Counted from the stretch's first letter, positions 50,707 through 60,306 are shown. The stretch is 64,000 bases of DNA from Massilia sp. Root335 (GCF_001425685.1 NZ_LMCY01000069.1:37208-101207), one strand, 5' to 3'. Notes: generated by a model from the letters alone, not told the origin. Program-made: numbers and translations.

Positions 50707-51777
50707 TCAGCGCCCTGCGCGGCGCAGGCGCAGCTTGCCGACGATGCCGATCGGGAAGAAGTAGATCGAGAGAATGAACAGCACGCCCAGCCACAGCATC
50801 CAGCGGTCCGGCTGGAGGGCGGCGGCCAGCAGCGGTATGCCGGACACCATCGCGGACGCCTGCCCCATCAGCACCTTGAGATAGTTCTGGGCGAGGATGA
50901 ACAGCGTCGCGCCGACGACCGCGCCGTACATCGTGCCCATGCCGCCGATGACGACGATGAGGAGGATGTCCGTCATGATTTCGAAGCCGAGGCTCGTCTT
51001 CGGCCCGACGTAGCGCAGCCACAGGGCCATCAGCGCGCCGGCCAGCGCGGCGACGACGGCGGCCAGCACGTTCGCCCAGATGCGGTAGACGACGGTGCGG
51101 TAGCCGAGGGCCTCGGCGCGGAATTCGTTCTCGCGGATCGCCTGCAGGACCCTGCCGAACGGCGAATTCACGAGGCGCAGCAGGAACAGGAACAGCACGA
51201 GGCAGCCCGCGAACACGATGTAATAGGTGATCAGCCTGCCGTCGACGGCGCGCCCGAACACGTCGTGGTCGACGAGCGTGTAGCCGGGCGACAGCAGTTC
51301 CGGCACGCTGAACGTGCGGCCGTCTTCGCCGCCGGTGAAATCCGACAGTTGCGATGCGAGCACCGAGAACGACGACGCCACGGCCAGCGTGATCATCGCG
51401 TAGAAGATGGCGCGCACGCGCAGCGCGAACAGGCCGACGACGAAGGCGAGGACGACCGTCAGCGCCAGCGCGGTGGCCAGGCCGGCGACGATCGCGCTCC
51501 AGGTCGGCTCGTCCACGCTGGACAGGGCGATGCCGACCCCGTACGCGCCGATGCCGTAGAACATCGTGTGGGCGAAGGAGACGATGCCCGTATAGCCCAG
51601 CAGCAGATCGTACGAGGCGACGAGGACGATGTACACGCAGATCGTGGCCGCCGTGTTCAGCGGGCGCGCGCCGGAAAAGAGGAAGGGCGCGAACAGCAGG
51701 CCGAGCAGGATCGCGACGAGGATCGCGGACAGCAGCCGGCTGCGCGGCAGGTCGCCGGAAAGAAGGCGGATCAGCAT
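50707..51777 (-). CDS. livM: Branched-chain-type ABC transporter permease LivM
   Basis: A 356-residue inner-membrane permease with about 9-10 hydrophobic helices. The LivM signature LLLGYTGIVSFAHTMFYGIGAY is near the N-terminus and the ATPase-contact loop is VNSPFGRVLQAIRENEFRAEALGY. Its ATG (51777) overlaps the livH stop as ATGA. A longer frame that would start inside livH is rejected. With LivH it forms the channel of a hydrophobic amino acid-type (HAAT) importer. It is the final gene of the cluster. Confidence 0.93.
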   Translation of the reverse strand: MLIRLLSGDLPRSRLLSAILVAILLGLLFAPFLFSGARPLNTAATICVYIVLVASYDLLLGYTGIVSFAHTMFYGIGAYGVGIALSSVDEPTWSAIVAGLATALALTVVLAFVVGLFALRVRAIFYAMITLAVASSFSVLASQLSDFTGGEDGRTFSVPELLSPGYTLVDHDVFGRAVDGRLITYYIVFAGCLVLFLFLLRLVNSPFGRVLQAIRENEFRAEALGYRTVVYRIWANVLAAVVAALAGALMALWLRYVGPKTSLGFEIMTDILLIVVIGGMGTMYGAVVGATLFILAQNYLKVLMGQASAMVSGIPLLAAALQPDRWMLWLGVLFILSIYFFPIGIVGKLRLRRAGR

Positions 51778-52796
51778 CAGTGACGTCCTTTCGCGTACAG
51801 GCCGGCCGGGCGCCACAGGAGGACGGCGATCATCAGCACGATGTTCGAGACGAGCGCCACCTTGGGCGCGAGGAAGCCGGCGTAGTTGCCGACGAGGGCG
51901 ATCAGCAGCGAGCCGATGAAGCAGCCGCCGACGGAACCGAGGCCGCCGATGATGATGACGATGAAGGTCAGCACCATGATCTCGCTGCCCATCTGCGCCA
52001 CCAGCGTTTCCTTGTACAGGCCCCACATCACGCCGCCCAGGCCCGCCAGCGCCGACCCGGCCGCGAACACGCCCACGAACAGGCGGCGGATGCGGTAGCC
52101 CATCGCCTCGACCATCTCGCCGTTTTCCACGCCGGCGCGGATCAGCAGGCCGATCTTGGTGCGGTTCAGGGTCAGGAACATCGCGCCGAACACGACGAGG
52201 CCGACGGCGACGGCGAGCAGCCGGTATTTCTCGATGGCGGCGTCGCCCAGGAAGATGGCGCCGCGCAGGGCGGCCGGCAGCGGCAGGGCGATCTGGTCGG
52301 CGCCCCAGATCACGTTGATCAATTGCTCGGACACGATCATGCCCCCCATCGTGACCAGGATCTGCTTCAGGTGCTGGCCGTACACGGGCATGATGACGAC
52401 CCGTTCGAACGCCCAGCCGAGCAGCGCCGTCACGACCATCGCGAGCAGCACGGCGAGGCCCAGCACGCCGAGGTTGGCCAGCAGCGAATCCGTCTCGAGC
52501 CAGCCGCGCATGGGCAGCAGGACGAAGGTCGCGGTGAATGCGCCGACCGAGACGAAGGCGCCGTGGCCGAAGTTCAGCACGCTCATCAGGCCGAAGACCA
52601 GCGTGAGGCCGCTGGCCATAATAAAAATCATCATGCCCATCGCGAGCCCGGCCACGGTCAGGGTGACCCACGTCGGGACGCTCATGAAGGGCAGCGCCGC
52701 CAGCACGACGGCCGGCACGAGCAGCAGCGGGGCGATGTCGCGCCGCGCCGTCGGCAACGGGGCGTCCGCCTGGGCGATCGGTAAGGTTGCGCTCAC
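51777..52796 (-). CDS. livH: Branched-chain-type ABC transporter permease LivH
   Basis: A 339-residue permease with the LivH pattern GLTLVFGLMSVLNFGHGAFVSVGAF and the coupling loop NRTKIGLLIRAGVENGEMVEAMGY. The segment FIVIIIGGLGSVGGCFIGSLL near the C-terminus is also typical. A 25-residue N-terminal extension rich in Ala and Pro precedes the first helix. It lies 13 bases behind livF. Substrate range of HAAT permeases (branched-chain amino acids, amides, urea, aromatic acids) cannot be read from the permease. Confidence 0.93.
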   Translation of the reverse strand: MSATLPIAQADAPLPTARRDIAPLLLVPAVVLAALPFMSVPTWVTLTVAGLAMGMMIFIMASGLTLVFGLMSVLNFGHGAFVSVGAFTATFVLLPMRGWLETDSLLANLGVLGLAVLLAMVVTALLGWAFERVVIMPVYGQHLKQILVTMGGMIVSEQLINVIWGADQIALPLPAALRGAIFLGDAAIEKYRLLAVAVGLVVFGAMFLTLNRTKIGLLIRAGVENGEMVEAMGYRIRRLFVGVFAAGSALAGLGGVMWGLYKETLVAQMGSEIMVLTFIVIIIGGLGSVGGCFIGSLLIALVGNYAGFLAPKVALVSNIVLMIAVLLWRPAGLYAKGRH

Positions 52797-52809
52797 GTGG
52801 TTATCCTGT

Positions 52810-53547
<738 letters not shown>

Positions 53548-53557
53548 GTTCGGGACG

Positions 53558-54337
53558 TCATGCGGGTTCGGGGGTGCCAAGATAGGCCTCCTGCACGATT
53601 TTCGAACGCATCACCTCGGCCGGCTCGCCGTCCGCCACCAGCGCGCCGTTGTGCAGCACGATGATGCGGTCGGCGAGCGCGCGCACGACGTCCATCTTGT
53701 GCTCGACGAGCAGCACGGTCTTGTCGCGCTCGGCCTTGACCTGGTGGATCAGTTCCAGCACGACCGGCACCTCGTCCACGCTCATGCCGGCCGTCGGCTC
53801 GTCGAACATCAGGATGGCCGGCTCCAGCGCGAGCAGGATCGCCACCTCGAGCTTGCGCTGGTCGCCGTGCGACAGCGTGCCGACCAGCGCGCCGCGCCGG
53901 GGCGTCAATGCCACGCGCTCCAGGTAGTGCTCGGCGCGCTGGATGACTTCCTTGTGGCCGGACCACAGCGACAGCATGCTCATGCCGATGCCGGCGCGGC
54001 TCTGCACGGCCAGGCGCACGTTTTCCAGCACGGTGAGGTGCGGGAACAGGTTGGTCAGCTGGAACGCGCGCCCCACGCCCAGGCGGGTGCGGCGCGCGGG
54101 GCCGAGGCGCGTCACGTCCTGGCCGCGCACGATCACGCTGCCGGACGTCGCCTGCAACTGGCCCGACACCAGGTTGAAATAGGTCGTCTTGCCGGCGCCG
54201 TTCGGGCCCACGATCACGGTCAAGGTGCCCGGATAAAACTCGGCCGTCACCGCGTCGACGGCCACGTGGCCGCCGAAGCGGATGGTCAGGTCGCGCGTGA
54301 CGAGTGCGGGCGCGGGCGCGGCGTTCGCGACTGTCAT
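53558..54337 (-). CDS. livG: Branched-chain-type ABC transporter ATPase LivG
   Basis: A 259-residue ATPase with Walker A GPNGAGKTTYF, the LivG-type signature TLSHGDQRKLEVA, Walker B ILMFDEPTAGMSVDE, and VLLVEHKMDVVRALADRI. The family's extra helix near the C-terminus (AEVMRSKIVQEAYLG) is present. The start lies one base after the binding-protein stop, giving tight coupling. Gene order (binding protein, livG, livF, livH, livM) differs from the E. coli liv order but is common in Burkholderiales. Confidence 0.93.
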   Translation of the reverse strand: MTVANAAPAPALVTRDLTIRFGGHVAVDAVTAEFYPGTLTVIVGPNGAGKTTYFNLVSGQLQATSGSVIVRGQDVTRLGPARRTRLGVGRAFQLTNLFPHLTVLENVRLAVQSRAGIGMSMLSLWSGHKEVIQRAEHYLERVALTPRRGALVGTLSHGDQRKLEVAILLALEPAILMFDEPTAGMSVDEVPVVLELIHQVKAERDKTVLLVEHKMDVVRALADRIIVLHNGALVADGEPAEVMRSKIVQEAYLGTPEPA

Positions 54338-54338
54338 G

Positions 54339-55535
54339 TCAGCGCTTGTTCCGGATGGGCAGCGGCAGTTCGCTCGCCGGGATCTCGCGCACCAGTTCCA
54401 GCAGGTCCCACTCGCTCTTCTGGTCCTTCTTGATGCGGAAGTGGTACATGGGCTGCAGTGCCTGGTGATCTTCTTTTCGGAACGTCATCGTCCCCTTCGG
54501 CGTGTCGAACGACATGCCTTCCATCGCCGTCACCATCTGGTCGCCATTCCCGGACGGGACCTTCTGCAGCGCCGCGACGACGGCCGCCGCCGCCGCCATG
54601 CCGCCGGCCGTGAACATGTCGGGCGGGACCTTGTAGCGCTTCGTGTGCTCGGCCACGAGCCAGTCGTTCATCTTGTTCTTCGGGAAGCCGTAGTAGTAAT
54701 TGATGGTGCCTTCGGTGCCGGCGTATGCCTTCCACGTCTTCATCACGGGCAGGATGTTGCCGCCCGGGGCGAGCGAGATGCCGTAGCGTTCCGGCTTCAT
54801 GTCGGCGATCTTGTTCATCGGGTTCGGGCCGGCCCAGACGATGGCCAGCACGCGCGGCTGCGGCTTGTCTTTCAGGGCGTCGAACAGGCGCTGCGTGGGC
54901 GCCGTGAAATCGGTCGCGGCGGCCGGGGCGTATTCTTCATGGACGACGGTCGCCTTGCTTCCGGTCGCGGCCAGCGCTTCCTTGCCGGCCTTGATGGCGT
55001 CGCGGCCGAACGCATAGTCCTGCGCGAGGAACGCGATGCTGCCGCTCTTCAGCGTCGACGCCGCGGCCAGCGCGTCCTGCATCGAATTGCGCGCGGTGCG
55101 GAAGATGTACTTGTTCCACCGGGCGCCCGTGATCTCGTCCGCGACGGCCGGTTCGACGATCAGCACCTTCTTGTATTCCTTCGCGACCGGCAGCATCGCG
55201 AGCGCCGCGCCGGATGACGTGGTGCCGACGGCGATGTCGACCTTGTCGTCGCCATACGCCTCGGCCAGCAGCGTGCGCGAGAGGTCGGGCTTGCCCTGGT
55301 CGTCCTTGACGAGCACTTTCAGCTTGCGGCCGTTGATTTCCATCTTGCCGCCGGTGAGGTATTCGAGGCCCAGCATGAAGCCGGTCTCGGTTTCCTTGGC
55401 ATACGATTCGAGCTGGCCGGTCTTGCCGGCGATCAGGGCGACCTTCAGGTCCGGGGCGGCCAGGGCAGAGCCCGTCGCCGTCAGGGCGAAGGCGGCGAAC
55501 AGGGCCAGGGGCAGGGGTTTGATCAGGCGTTTCAT
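54339..55535 (-). CDS. Periplasmic substrate-binding protein of the Liv-type importer
   Basis: A 398-residue exported protein with a type 1 periplasmic-binding fold. The signal peptide (LALFAAFALTATGSALA) is followed by LKVALIAGKTGQLESYAKET, the first-lobe opening of Liv/amide/urea-type binding proteins. Further marks are AVGTTSSGAALAMLPVA and FLAQDYAFGRDAIKAGKEAL. The hinge and ligand residues look unlike strict LivJ/LivK, so the substrate may be an amide, aromatic acid or hydrolysis product rather than leucine. GGAGA supports the start at 55535. It sits 36 bases behind the alpha/beta hydrolase gene. Confidence 0.87.
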   Translation of the reverse strand: MKRLIKPLPLALFAAFALTATGSALAAPDLKVALIAGKTGQLESYAKETETGFMLGLEYLTGGKMEINGRKLKVLVKDDQGKPDLSRTLLAEAYGDDKVDIAVGTTSSGAALAMLPVAKEYKKVLIVEPAVADEITGARWNKYIFRTARNSMQDALAAASTLKSGSIAFLAQDYAFGRDAIKAGKEALAATGSKATVVHEEYAPAAATDFTAPTQRLFDALKDKPQPRVLAIVWAGPNPMNKIADMKPERYGISLAPGGNILPVMKTWKAYAGTEGTINYYYGFPKNKMNDWLVAEHTKRYKVPPDMFTAGGMAAAAAVVAALQKVPSGNGDQMVTAMEGMSFDTPKGTMTFRKEDHQALQPMYHFRIKKDQKSEWDLLELVREIPASELPLPIRNKR

Positions 55536-55550
55536 GTTGTCTCCATGTTT

Positions 55551-55575
55551 GGTGGGCACGGGGTGCCCACCCTAC
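55551..55575. repeat. GTGGGCAC palindrome, copy 7, inside the hydrolase-importer junction
   Basis: GGTGGGCACGGGGTGCCCACCCTAC spans the gap between the hydrolase and binding-protein genes. On the minus strand its first bases give GTAGGG, whose TAG (55572-55574) is the hydrolase stop codon. The hairpin may separate or protect the two parts of the message. Confidence 0.78.
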
Positions 55576-56444
55576 GGTGCAGTGGCCAGGAATTTCACGA
55601 TGGCGTCCAGCGCCACAGGTTCGGTCAGCATCGGCGCGTGGCCCACGCCCGGCACGTCGACGTACGTCATCGCGGGTGCCGCGCGCCGCATCCACGCGGC
55701 TTGCCGTTCTTCCAGCAGGTCGGACAGCGCCCCGCGCACCAGCAGCACCGGGCGCTCGTGCGAGAGCTTGCGGAACGCCATCCGCAGCGGCAGCGACGTC
55801 GGCCTGAGTTTACCGGTTTGCAGGGCGATGGCAATGTTCGGGTCGTAGCGGGGCGCCAGCCGGCCGGCGGCGTCCGGGGCGAAGGCGCGGCGCGCCCATT
55901 TGTCCCATTCGGGGGCATCGTTGTCCGGGAAAGCGCAGGCGTTGATGTCGCGCACGTAGCCGGCGGCGTCTTCCCACGAGCCCACGGTGCCCGTCCGGCC
56001 CGCGTAGCCGGTGATGCGCGCCAGGCCTTTTTCCGAGATGACGGGGCCGATATCGTTCAGTACGGCCGCAGCCACCAGGTCGATGCGCCGCGCCGCCAGC
56101 GTCATGGTGATCAGGCCGCCCATCGACGTGCCGATGAATACGGCGCGCGCGATGCCGAGGTCGGATGCCAGGCGGACGACGTCGCCGGCGTACACGCCCG
56201 GCGTGTAGTTGTCGTGATTCGGATCGCGCTCGGAATCGCCGCGGCCGCGCACGTCGAGCGCCAGCACGCGGCGTCCCAGCGCGGCGATGCGCGGCGCGAG
56301 CTCGTCGAAATCGGACGCGTTGCGCGTCAGCCCGTGGATGCAGATCACGGGCAGCCGCGCCGGCCCGCCCGCGCCCGCGTAGTCGCGTGCGTGCAGCGAC
56401 AAGCCATCGTCACTGGTGAAGGTGATGTCGGTGTAGGTGGACAT
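55572..56444 (-). CDS. Alpha/beta hydrolase
   Basis: A 290-residue cytoplasmic hydrolase. The oxyanion motif is VICIHGLTRNASDF, the nucleophile elbow is FIGTSMGGL (Ser near 108), the acid is probably the Asp in RGALSDLLEE, and the catalytic His is in VPGVGHAPML near 265. It has no signal peptide. It resembles the esterase/lactonase/haloperoxidase-like group, but the substrate is unknown. It sits between a TonB receptor (93 bases upstream) and a binding protein (36 bases downstream) on the same strand, suggesting it processes an imported compound. The stop codon is part of a repeat. Confidence 0.88.
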   Translation of the reverse strand: MSTYTDITFTSDDGLSLHARDYAGAGGPARLPVICIHGLTRNASDFDELAPRIAALGRRVLALDVRGRGDSERDPNHDNYTPGVYAGDVVRLASDLGIARAVFIGTSMGGLITMTLAARRIDLVAAAVLNDIGPVISEKGLARITGYAGRTGTVGSWEDAAGYVRDINACAFPDNDAPEWDKWARRAFAPDAAGRLAPRYDPNIAIALQTGKLRPTSLPLRMAFRKLSHERPVLLVRGALSDLLEERQAAWMRRAAPAMTYVDVPGVGHAPMLTEPVALDAIVKFLATAP

Positions 56445-56493
56445 GTGACCGTTTGGTTTGTTGACAGGCGCGTCGAGCCTGGGGCGCCTCGGC

Positions 56494-56518
56494 GGAGAGC
56501 CCCGGCGGGGGGCTCTCC
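56494..56518. terminator. GC-rich hairpin between TonB receptor and hydrolase genes
   Basis: GGAGAGCCCC (56494-56503) and GGGGCTCTCC (56509-56518) form a perfect 10-base stem with a 5-base loop. No T run follows on the minus strand, so it may attenuate or pause transcription rather than end it. Confidence 0.4.
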
Positions 56519-56537
56519 TCGCGGTCCGGGCGGACGA

Positions 56538-58898
56538 TCAGAACTTCACGTCCAGCGTCGCGCGGACGCTGCGCGGGTCGCCGTAGAAGGCGGTGACCGA
56601 GTTGAAGAAGCCGGAGAAGTTATAGCCGGCCACCTTGTAGCGCTTGTCCGTCAGGTTGCGGCCATGCAGTCCGACCTGGTACTTGCGGTCGGAACTGGTC
56701 CAGACGAGGCCCGCGTCCCACAGGCCGAAGCCGCCCTGGGACAGCGCCAGGTTGCCGGGGATGGTGGCATCCAGGCTGGGGACGCCGGTCGGGCGCGCGA
56801 TCTCGGTCTGGTACACCTTGCTCTTGTAGGCAATGCTGTTCATCAGGCTCAGCGTGCCCGAACGTCCCGCCAGCGCGAGCGGCCAGTCGTAGTTCACGGA
56901 CAGGTTGGCGGCGTTCCTGGGCGTGTTCTGGAACTCCGTGCTGCCCGCGATGTTGACCAGGTTGGCCCCGTTCGCGACATACCACTGCTTGTACTTGGCG
57001 TCGATGTGGCTGTACATCGCGCTGACGCTGAGCGCGTTGGTCAGGTAGGCGATCATTTCCAGTTCGAGGCCGTCGATCCTGGCCTTGCCGGCATTCGTCA
57101 GCGTGCCGGCGAAGCCGTTCACGTTGCCGTTCGCGTCGAAGGTCGGGATCGAGCCGGGGATCTGGACGTTCTTGTAGTCGGTGTAGAAGACGGCCGCATT
57201 CGTCTGCAGGCGGCCGCCGTGCATCGACGACTTCAGGCCCAGCTCGACGGTGCTGACTTCTTCCGGATCGACGCCGCGGCGCTTGGCCAGCGAGGCCGCC
57301 GTGTTCGGGCCGCCGGATGCCGTCAGGTCCATGCGCGGATCGAACATGCCGCCCTTGAAGCCCTTGGAAAAGGTGCCGTAGACGTTGTGGTCCGGCGCGA
57401 ACTTCCAGCCGATGCCGACCTTGGGCGTGAATTTCTTGTCGGTGCGGTCCAGGTCGTCCTTGCCGAGATCCGTGTTCGGCGGCCCGAACGCGAAGGCGGC
57501 CGGATTGCCCAGCAGCGCCGACCCTTTCAAGCCGAGATAGGTCTGCTTGAAGATGCGCGCGCGCCGCTGGTCGTCCGTATAGCGGCCGCCGACCGTGACG
57601 TTGAACGTGTCGGTCAGGCTGTAGCTGGCGTCGGCGAAGGCGGCCCACGTGCGCGTGTCGATGTCGTCGTACGTCAGCAGCGACAGGCCGCCGGCCGCGT
57701 TGTACAGGACGTCGAACTTGTTGAAGGCGTTGGCCTTCATGTAGAACACGCCGGCCACGCCCTGCAGGCGCGAGCCGGTGTAGGTCAGCTGGAATTCCTG
57801 GCTGGTCTGGTGGTCGCTGTAGATGGCCGGCGCCTCGAACAGCGGCGTCTCGAGCGAATCGAAATCGATCGGGGCGTACGATTCCGACTTGCGGTTGGCG
57901 GTGATCGACTTGAACGACAGGGTCGGATCGATGGTGTAGTCGATCAAGAGCGAGGTGCCCTGGTTGATCACCTGCTGCTTGTGGCCGACCACCGAGTACA
58001 GGTCGGCGCGCGTGTCGTACAGGCCGGGCAGCGGCTGGATGTTGGCCGGCGCGGGGCCCGCCGTCACGCGATAACCCTGGCGCGGTTGCGAGTCGTCGAC
58101 CGTGCGGTCGTAGGCGAAGCGCACGAACAGGTCGCTGTTCGGCAGCAGTTCCGCGCTGATGCGGCCGGCCCACAGGTCCTTGTTGTAGTTCTGCTGGCCG
58201 GTGAGGACGTTGTGGCCGAAGCCGTTGCGGTTGAAGGTGGCGAGCGTGCCGCCCAGGCGCAGGATGTCCGTCACGGGCGTGCTGGCCTTGACGACGAGGT
58301 CCGCTTCGCCGTAGTTGCCCACGGTGGCCTTCGCATCCAGCATGGGTTTCGGGGCGAGCTTGCGGGTCACGTACTTGACGGCGCCGCCGATCGTGTTGCG
58401 GCCATACAGCGTGCCCTGGGGGCCGCGCAGCACTTCGATGCGTTCGAGGTCGTAGATGTCGGTGAGGGCGCCCTGCGGACGCGCCAGGTAGACGTCGTCG
58501 AGATAGATGCCGACGCCCTGCTCGTAGCCGGCGACGGGGTCCTGCTGGCCGATGCCGCGGATGAATGCGGTCAGCGTGGTGTTGGTGCCGCGCGACGTTT
58601 TCAGCGTGGTGTTCGGCACCTTGTCGGTGAGCGCGGTGAGGTCGGGGATGGCCTGTTTTTCGAGCTCGGCGCCGGACAGCGCGGTCACCGCGCCCGGTAC
58701 GTCCTGGATCAATTCGGCGCGGCGGCGAGCGGTCACGACGACCTTGCTGATGTCTTCCGTGGCGGACGCGGCGGGGGCGGTGTTCGCGTCTTCCTGGGAA
58801 TGGGCGACCCCGATCGTGCTGCCGTACATTGCCATGAGCACGGCAATGGACATGGCGGAACGGGCGGGGCGGTGCAGTTTCGGCTTGCTAACACGCAT
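56538..58898 (-). CDS. TonB-dependent receptor of the receptor-hydrolase-ABC cluster
   Basis: A 786-residue outer-membrane receptor. The signal peptide is followed by a TonB-box-like SKVVVTARRR near 50. The plug (about 55-175) has the large-family motifs AFIRGIGQQDPVAGYEQGVG, IYLDDVYLARPQG and ERIEVLRGPQGTLYGRNTIGG, and the barrel ends ATLDVKF with the terminal Phe. This subfamily is widespread in sphingomonads and Oxalobacteraceae and usually takes up organic molecules, not only siderophores. Start 58898 has AGGAGA upstream; an in-frame ATG at 59012 is unsupported. It is divergent from a LysR gene with operator palindromes between. Confidence 0.92.
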   Translation of the reverse strand: MRVSKPKLHRPARSAMSIAVLMAMYGSTIGVAHSQEDANTAPAASATEDISKVVVTARRRAELIQDVPGAVTALSGAELEKQAIPDLTALTDKVPNTTLKTSRGTNTTLTAFIRGIGQQDPVAGYEQGVGIYLDDVYLARPQGALTDIYDLERIEVLRGPQGTLYGRNTIGGAVKYVTRKLAPKPMLDAKATVGNYGEADLVVKASTPVTDILRLGGTLATFNRNGFGHNVLTGQQNYNKDLWAGRISAELLPNSDLFVRFAYDRTVDDSQPRQGYRVTAGPAPANIQPLPGLYDTRADLYSVVGHKQQVINQGTSLLIDYTIDPTLSFKSITANRKSESYAPIDFDSLETPLFEAPAIYSDHQTSQEFQLTYTGSRLQGVAGVFYMKANAFNKFDVLYNAAGGLSLLTYDDIDTRTWAAFADASYSLTDTFNVTVGGRYTDDQRRARIFKQTYLGLKGSALLGNPAAFAFGPPNTDLGKDDLDRTDKKFTPKVGIGWKFAPDHNVYGTFSKGFKGGMFDPRMDLTASGGPNTAASLAKRRGVDPEEVSTVELGLKSSMHGGRLQTNAAVFYTDYKNVQIPGSIPTFDANGNVNGFAGTLTNAGKARIDGLELEMIAYLTNALSVSAMYSHIDAKYKQWYVANGANLVNIAGSTEFQNTPRNAANLSVNYDWPLALAGRSGTLSLMNSIAYKSKVYQTEIARPTGVPSLDATIPGNLALSQGGFGLWDAGLVWTSSDRKYQVGLHGRNLTDKRYKVAGYNFSGFFNSVTAFYGDPRSVRATLDVKF

Positions 58899-59005
58899 TG
58901 AATGTCTCCTGATTTTGTTTGGTGTTATGCGTTCAGGTACGTTTCGCATGATCGGAGTGTGCCTCGGATGAAACTGGTTGAAAAGACAACGCCGCGCCCA
59001 CCGGT

Positions 59006-59021
59006 TGTGCATTTATGCACA
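59006..59021. promoter_or_regulatory. Operator palindrome 1 in the receptor/LysR gap
   Basis: TGTGCATTTATGCACA is a perfect 7+2+7 palindrome centred 115 bases upstream of the receptor start. It shares the TGTGCA half-site with operator 2, which supports a common binding protein, presumably the adjacent LysR. Confidence 0.6.
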
Positions 59022-59094
59022 GCACGCCGGAATCGCCCATCGCAGGCGGCGCCACAGGACGCGGCACGTTGCAACGCGCGGAAAACCGCTCTGC

Positions 59095-59110
59095 TGTGCA
59101 TACGCAAGAG
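59095..59110. promoter_or_regulatory. Half-site of the same operator family
   Basis: TGTGCATACGCAAGAG has one intact TGTGCAT arm and a weak GCAAG partner. Its centre is 42 bases (four helical turns) from operator 2, so a protein bound at both would lie on the same DNA face. A separate perfect palindrome CGTTGCAACG is at 59067-59076. Confidence 0.35.
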
Positions 59111-59136
59111 ATATTCCGAAAACGTTGCAGCGGCAA

Positions 59137-59152
59137 TGTGCACTGGTGCACA
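59137..59152. promoter_or_regulatory. Operator palindrome 2 in the receptor/LysR gap
   Basis: TGTGCACTGGTGCACA is a perfect 7+2+7 palindrome with the same TGTGCA/TGCACA arms as operator 1, about 98 bases before the LysR start. The 351-base gap (58899-59249) contains no gene; these sites account for its structure. Confidence 0.6.
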
Positions 59153-59249
59153 ATATGTCACCTTGATATCAAACAACGGGTTCTCGAAAAAGCCGCACTG
59201 AACGGTGACCCCATGCGTGACGGGTCGGCGGGGACCGGGGGAGACAAAC

Positions 59250-60170
59250 ATGCACAGCCTGCCGGAGTGGACGGATTTGCGGTTTTTCCTGGAGCTGGCG
59301 CGCGCCGGCACCCTGTCGGGGGCGTCGCGCCGCCTCGACGTCGAGCACACGACCGTCGCCCGGCGCATCGACCGCCTGGAGCAGCAGCTGGGGACGACCC
59401 TGTTCGACCGCTCGCGCGAAGGCTACGAGCTGACGGAGATGGGCCTGGCCCTGCTGCCGCACGCCGAGGCGATGGAAGGCGCGGCGCTGGCCGCCACCGA
59501 GCAGCTGGGCGGGGCGGAAGTGGCGGCGCACGGCGTCGTTCGGCTGGGCGTGCCGGAAGTGTTCGGGGTGCGCGTCGTCGCGCCCCTGCTGGTGACACTG
59601 TTCGACGAGCACCCGGACCTGTCGATCGACCTGCTGGCCCTGCCGCGCTTCGCCAACCTGGCCAACCGCGAGGCCGACCTCGGCGTCATGCTCGATCCGC
59701 CGTCGACGGGGCGCTACATGGTGACGCGCCTCGCCTCGTTCCGCTTCTACCTGTACGCGTCGCCGGCGTATCTGGCCAAGCACGCGCCCATCCGCACGCA
59801 TGCGGACCTGGAGCACCATCACTTCGTCGACTACGTGCAGGACCGCCTGGCCAGCCGCGAACTGTCGTACCTGAACGAACTCGGATTCACGCCGCGCCGC
59901 CGCCTGTGCTGCTCGGGCATGGGGGCGCAGATCGAGGCGGCGTCGCTGGGCATGGGCCTGATGATGGCGCCGCCGTACGCGGTGCCGGACGACGGCCGCC
60001 TCGTGCCCGTCCTGCAGGGCTTTTACGCGGAGCGCTCGTTCTGGCTGGCGGCGCCGACGGACCTGTACCGGCTGCGCCGCGTGAAGGTCGTGTGGGACCT
60101 GTTGCGCGACCTGGCCGACAACAATCCGAAGCTGTGGTGGGACAAGGGCGACATCGGGAGGGCGGCGTGA
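59250..60170 (+). CDS. LysR-family regulator, divergent from the TonB receptor
   Basis: A 306-residue LysR protein. The helix-turn-helix domain (about 1-65) reads LRFFLELARAGTLSGASRRLDVEHTTVARRIDRLEQQLG. This is the variant in which VEHTTVARRI takes the recognition helix position, as in many Burkholderiales regulators. The effector domain follows from about 95. Start 59250 has GGGGGAGA upstream; an in-frame ATG at 59205 is unlikely. Its divergence from the receptor gene, and TGTGCA palindromes between them, make it the likely regulator of the receptor-hydrolase-ABC cluster. The inducer is unknown. Confidence 0.88.
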   Translation: MHSLPEWTDLRFFLELARAGTLSGASRRLDVEHTTVARRIDRLEQQLGTTLFDRSREGYELTEMGLALLPHAEAMEGAALAATEQLGGAEVAAHGVVRLGVPEVFGVRVVAPLLVTLFDEHPDLSIDLLALPRFANLANREADLGVMLDPPSTGRYMVTRLASFRFYLYASPAYLAKHAPIRTHADLEHHHFVDYVQDRLASRELSYLNELGFTPRRRLCCSGMGAQIEAASLGMGLMMAPPYAVPDDGRLVPVLQGFYAERSFWLAAPTDLYRLRRVKVVWDLLRDLADNNPKLWWDKGDIGRAA

Positions 60171-60278
60171 TCCGCGACTATGTGCCGGCCGACCGACCGA
60201 CCGACCGCGCCGCCATCACAATTTGCCGCCGATCCGCGGCGTGCCGTATGCGCGTTATGTGTTGCGGTTGACGTAGCG

Positions 60279-60304
60279 CGTGGGCACGGCGTGCCCACCC
60301 TACC
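60279..60304. repeat. GTGGGCAC palindrome, copy 8
   Basis: CGTGGGCACGGCGTGCCCACCCTACC lies between the convergent LysR and FemAB-like genes and ends two bases before the stop of the latter. It is well placed to act as a two-way 3'-end hairpin. Confidence 0.75.
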
Positions 60305-60306
60305 GC

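Noticed and set aside
50707..52671. A LivH-LivM fusion protein
   Set aside because: The upstream part is a shadow frame of livH. livM has its own ATG in an ATGA overlap at 51777.
55545..58901. Very long plus-strand open frame (over 1,100 codons) opposite the TonB receptor
   Set aside because: It mirrors the receptor gene. GC-rich third positions create long antisense frames, its sequence is Arg/Ala/Gly-rich without family motifs, and it lacks a credible start.
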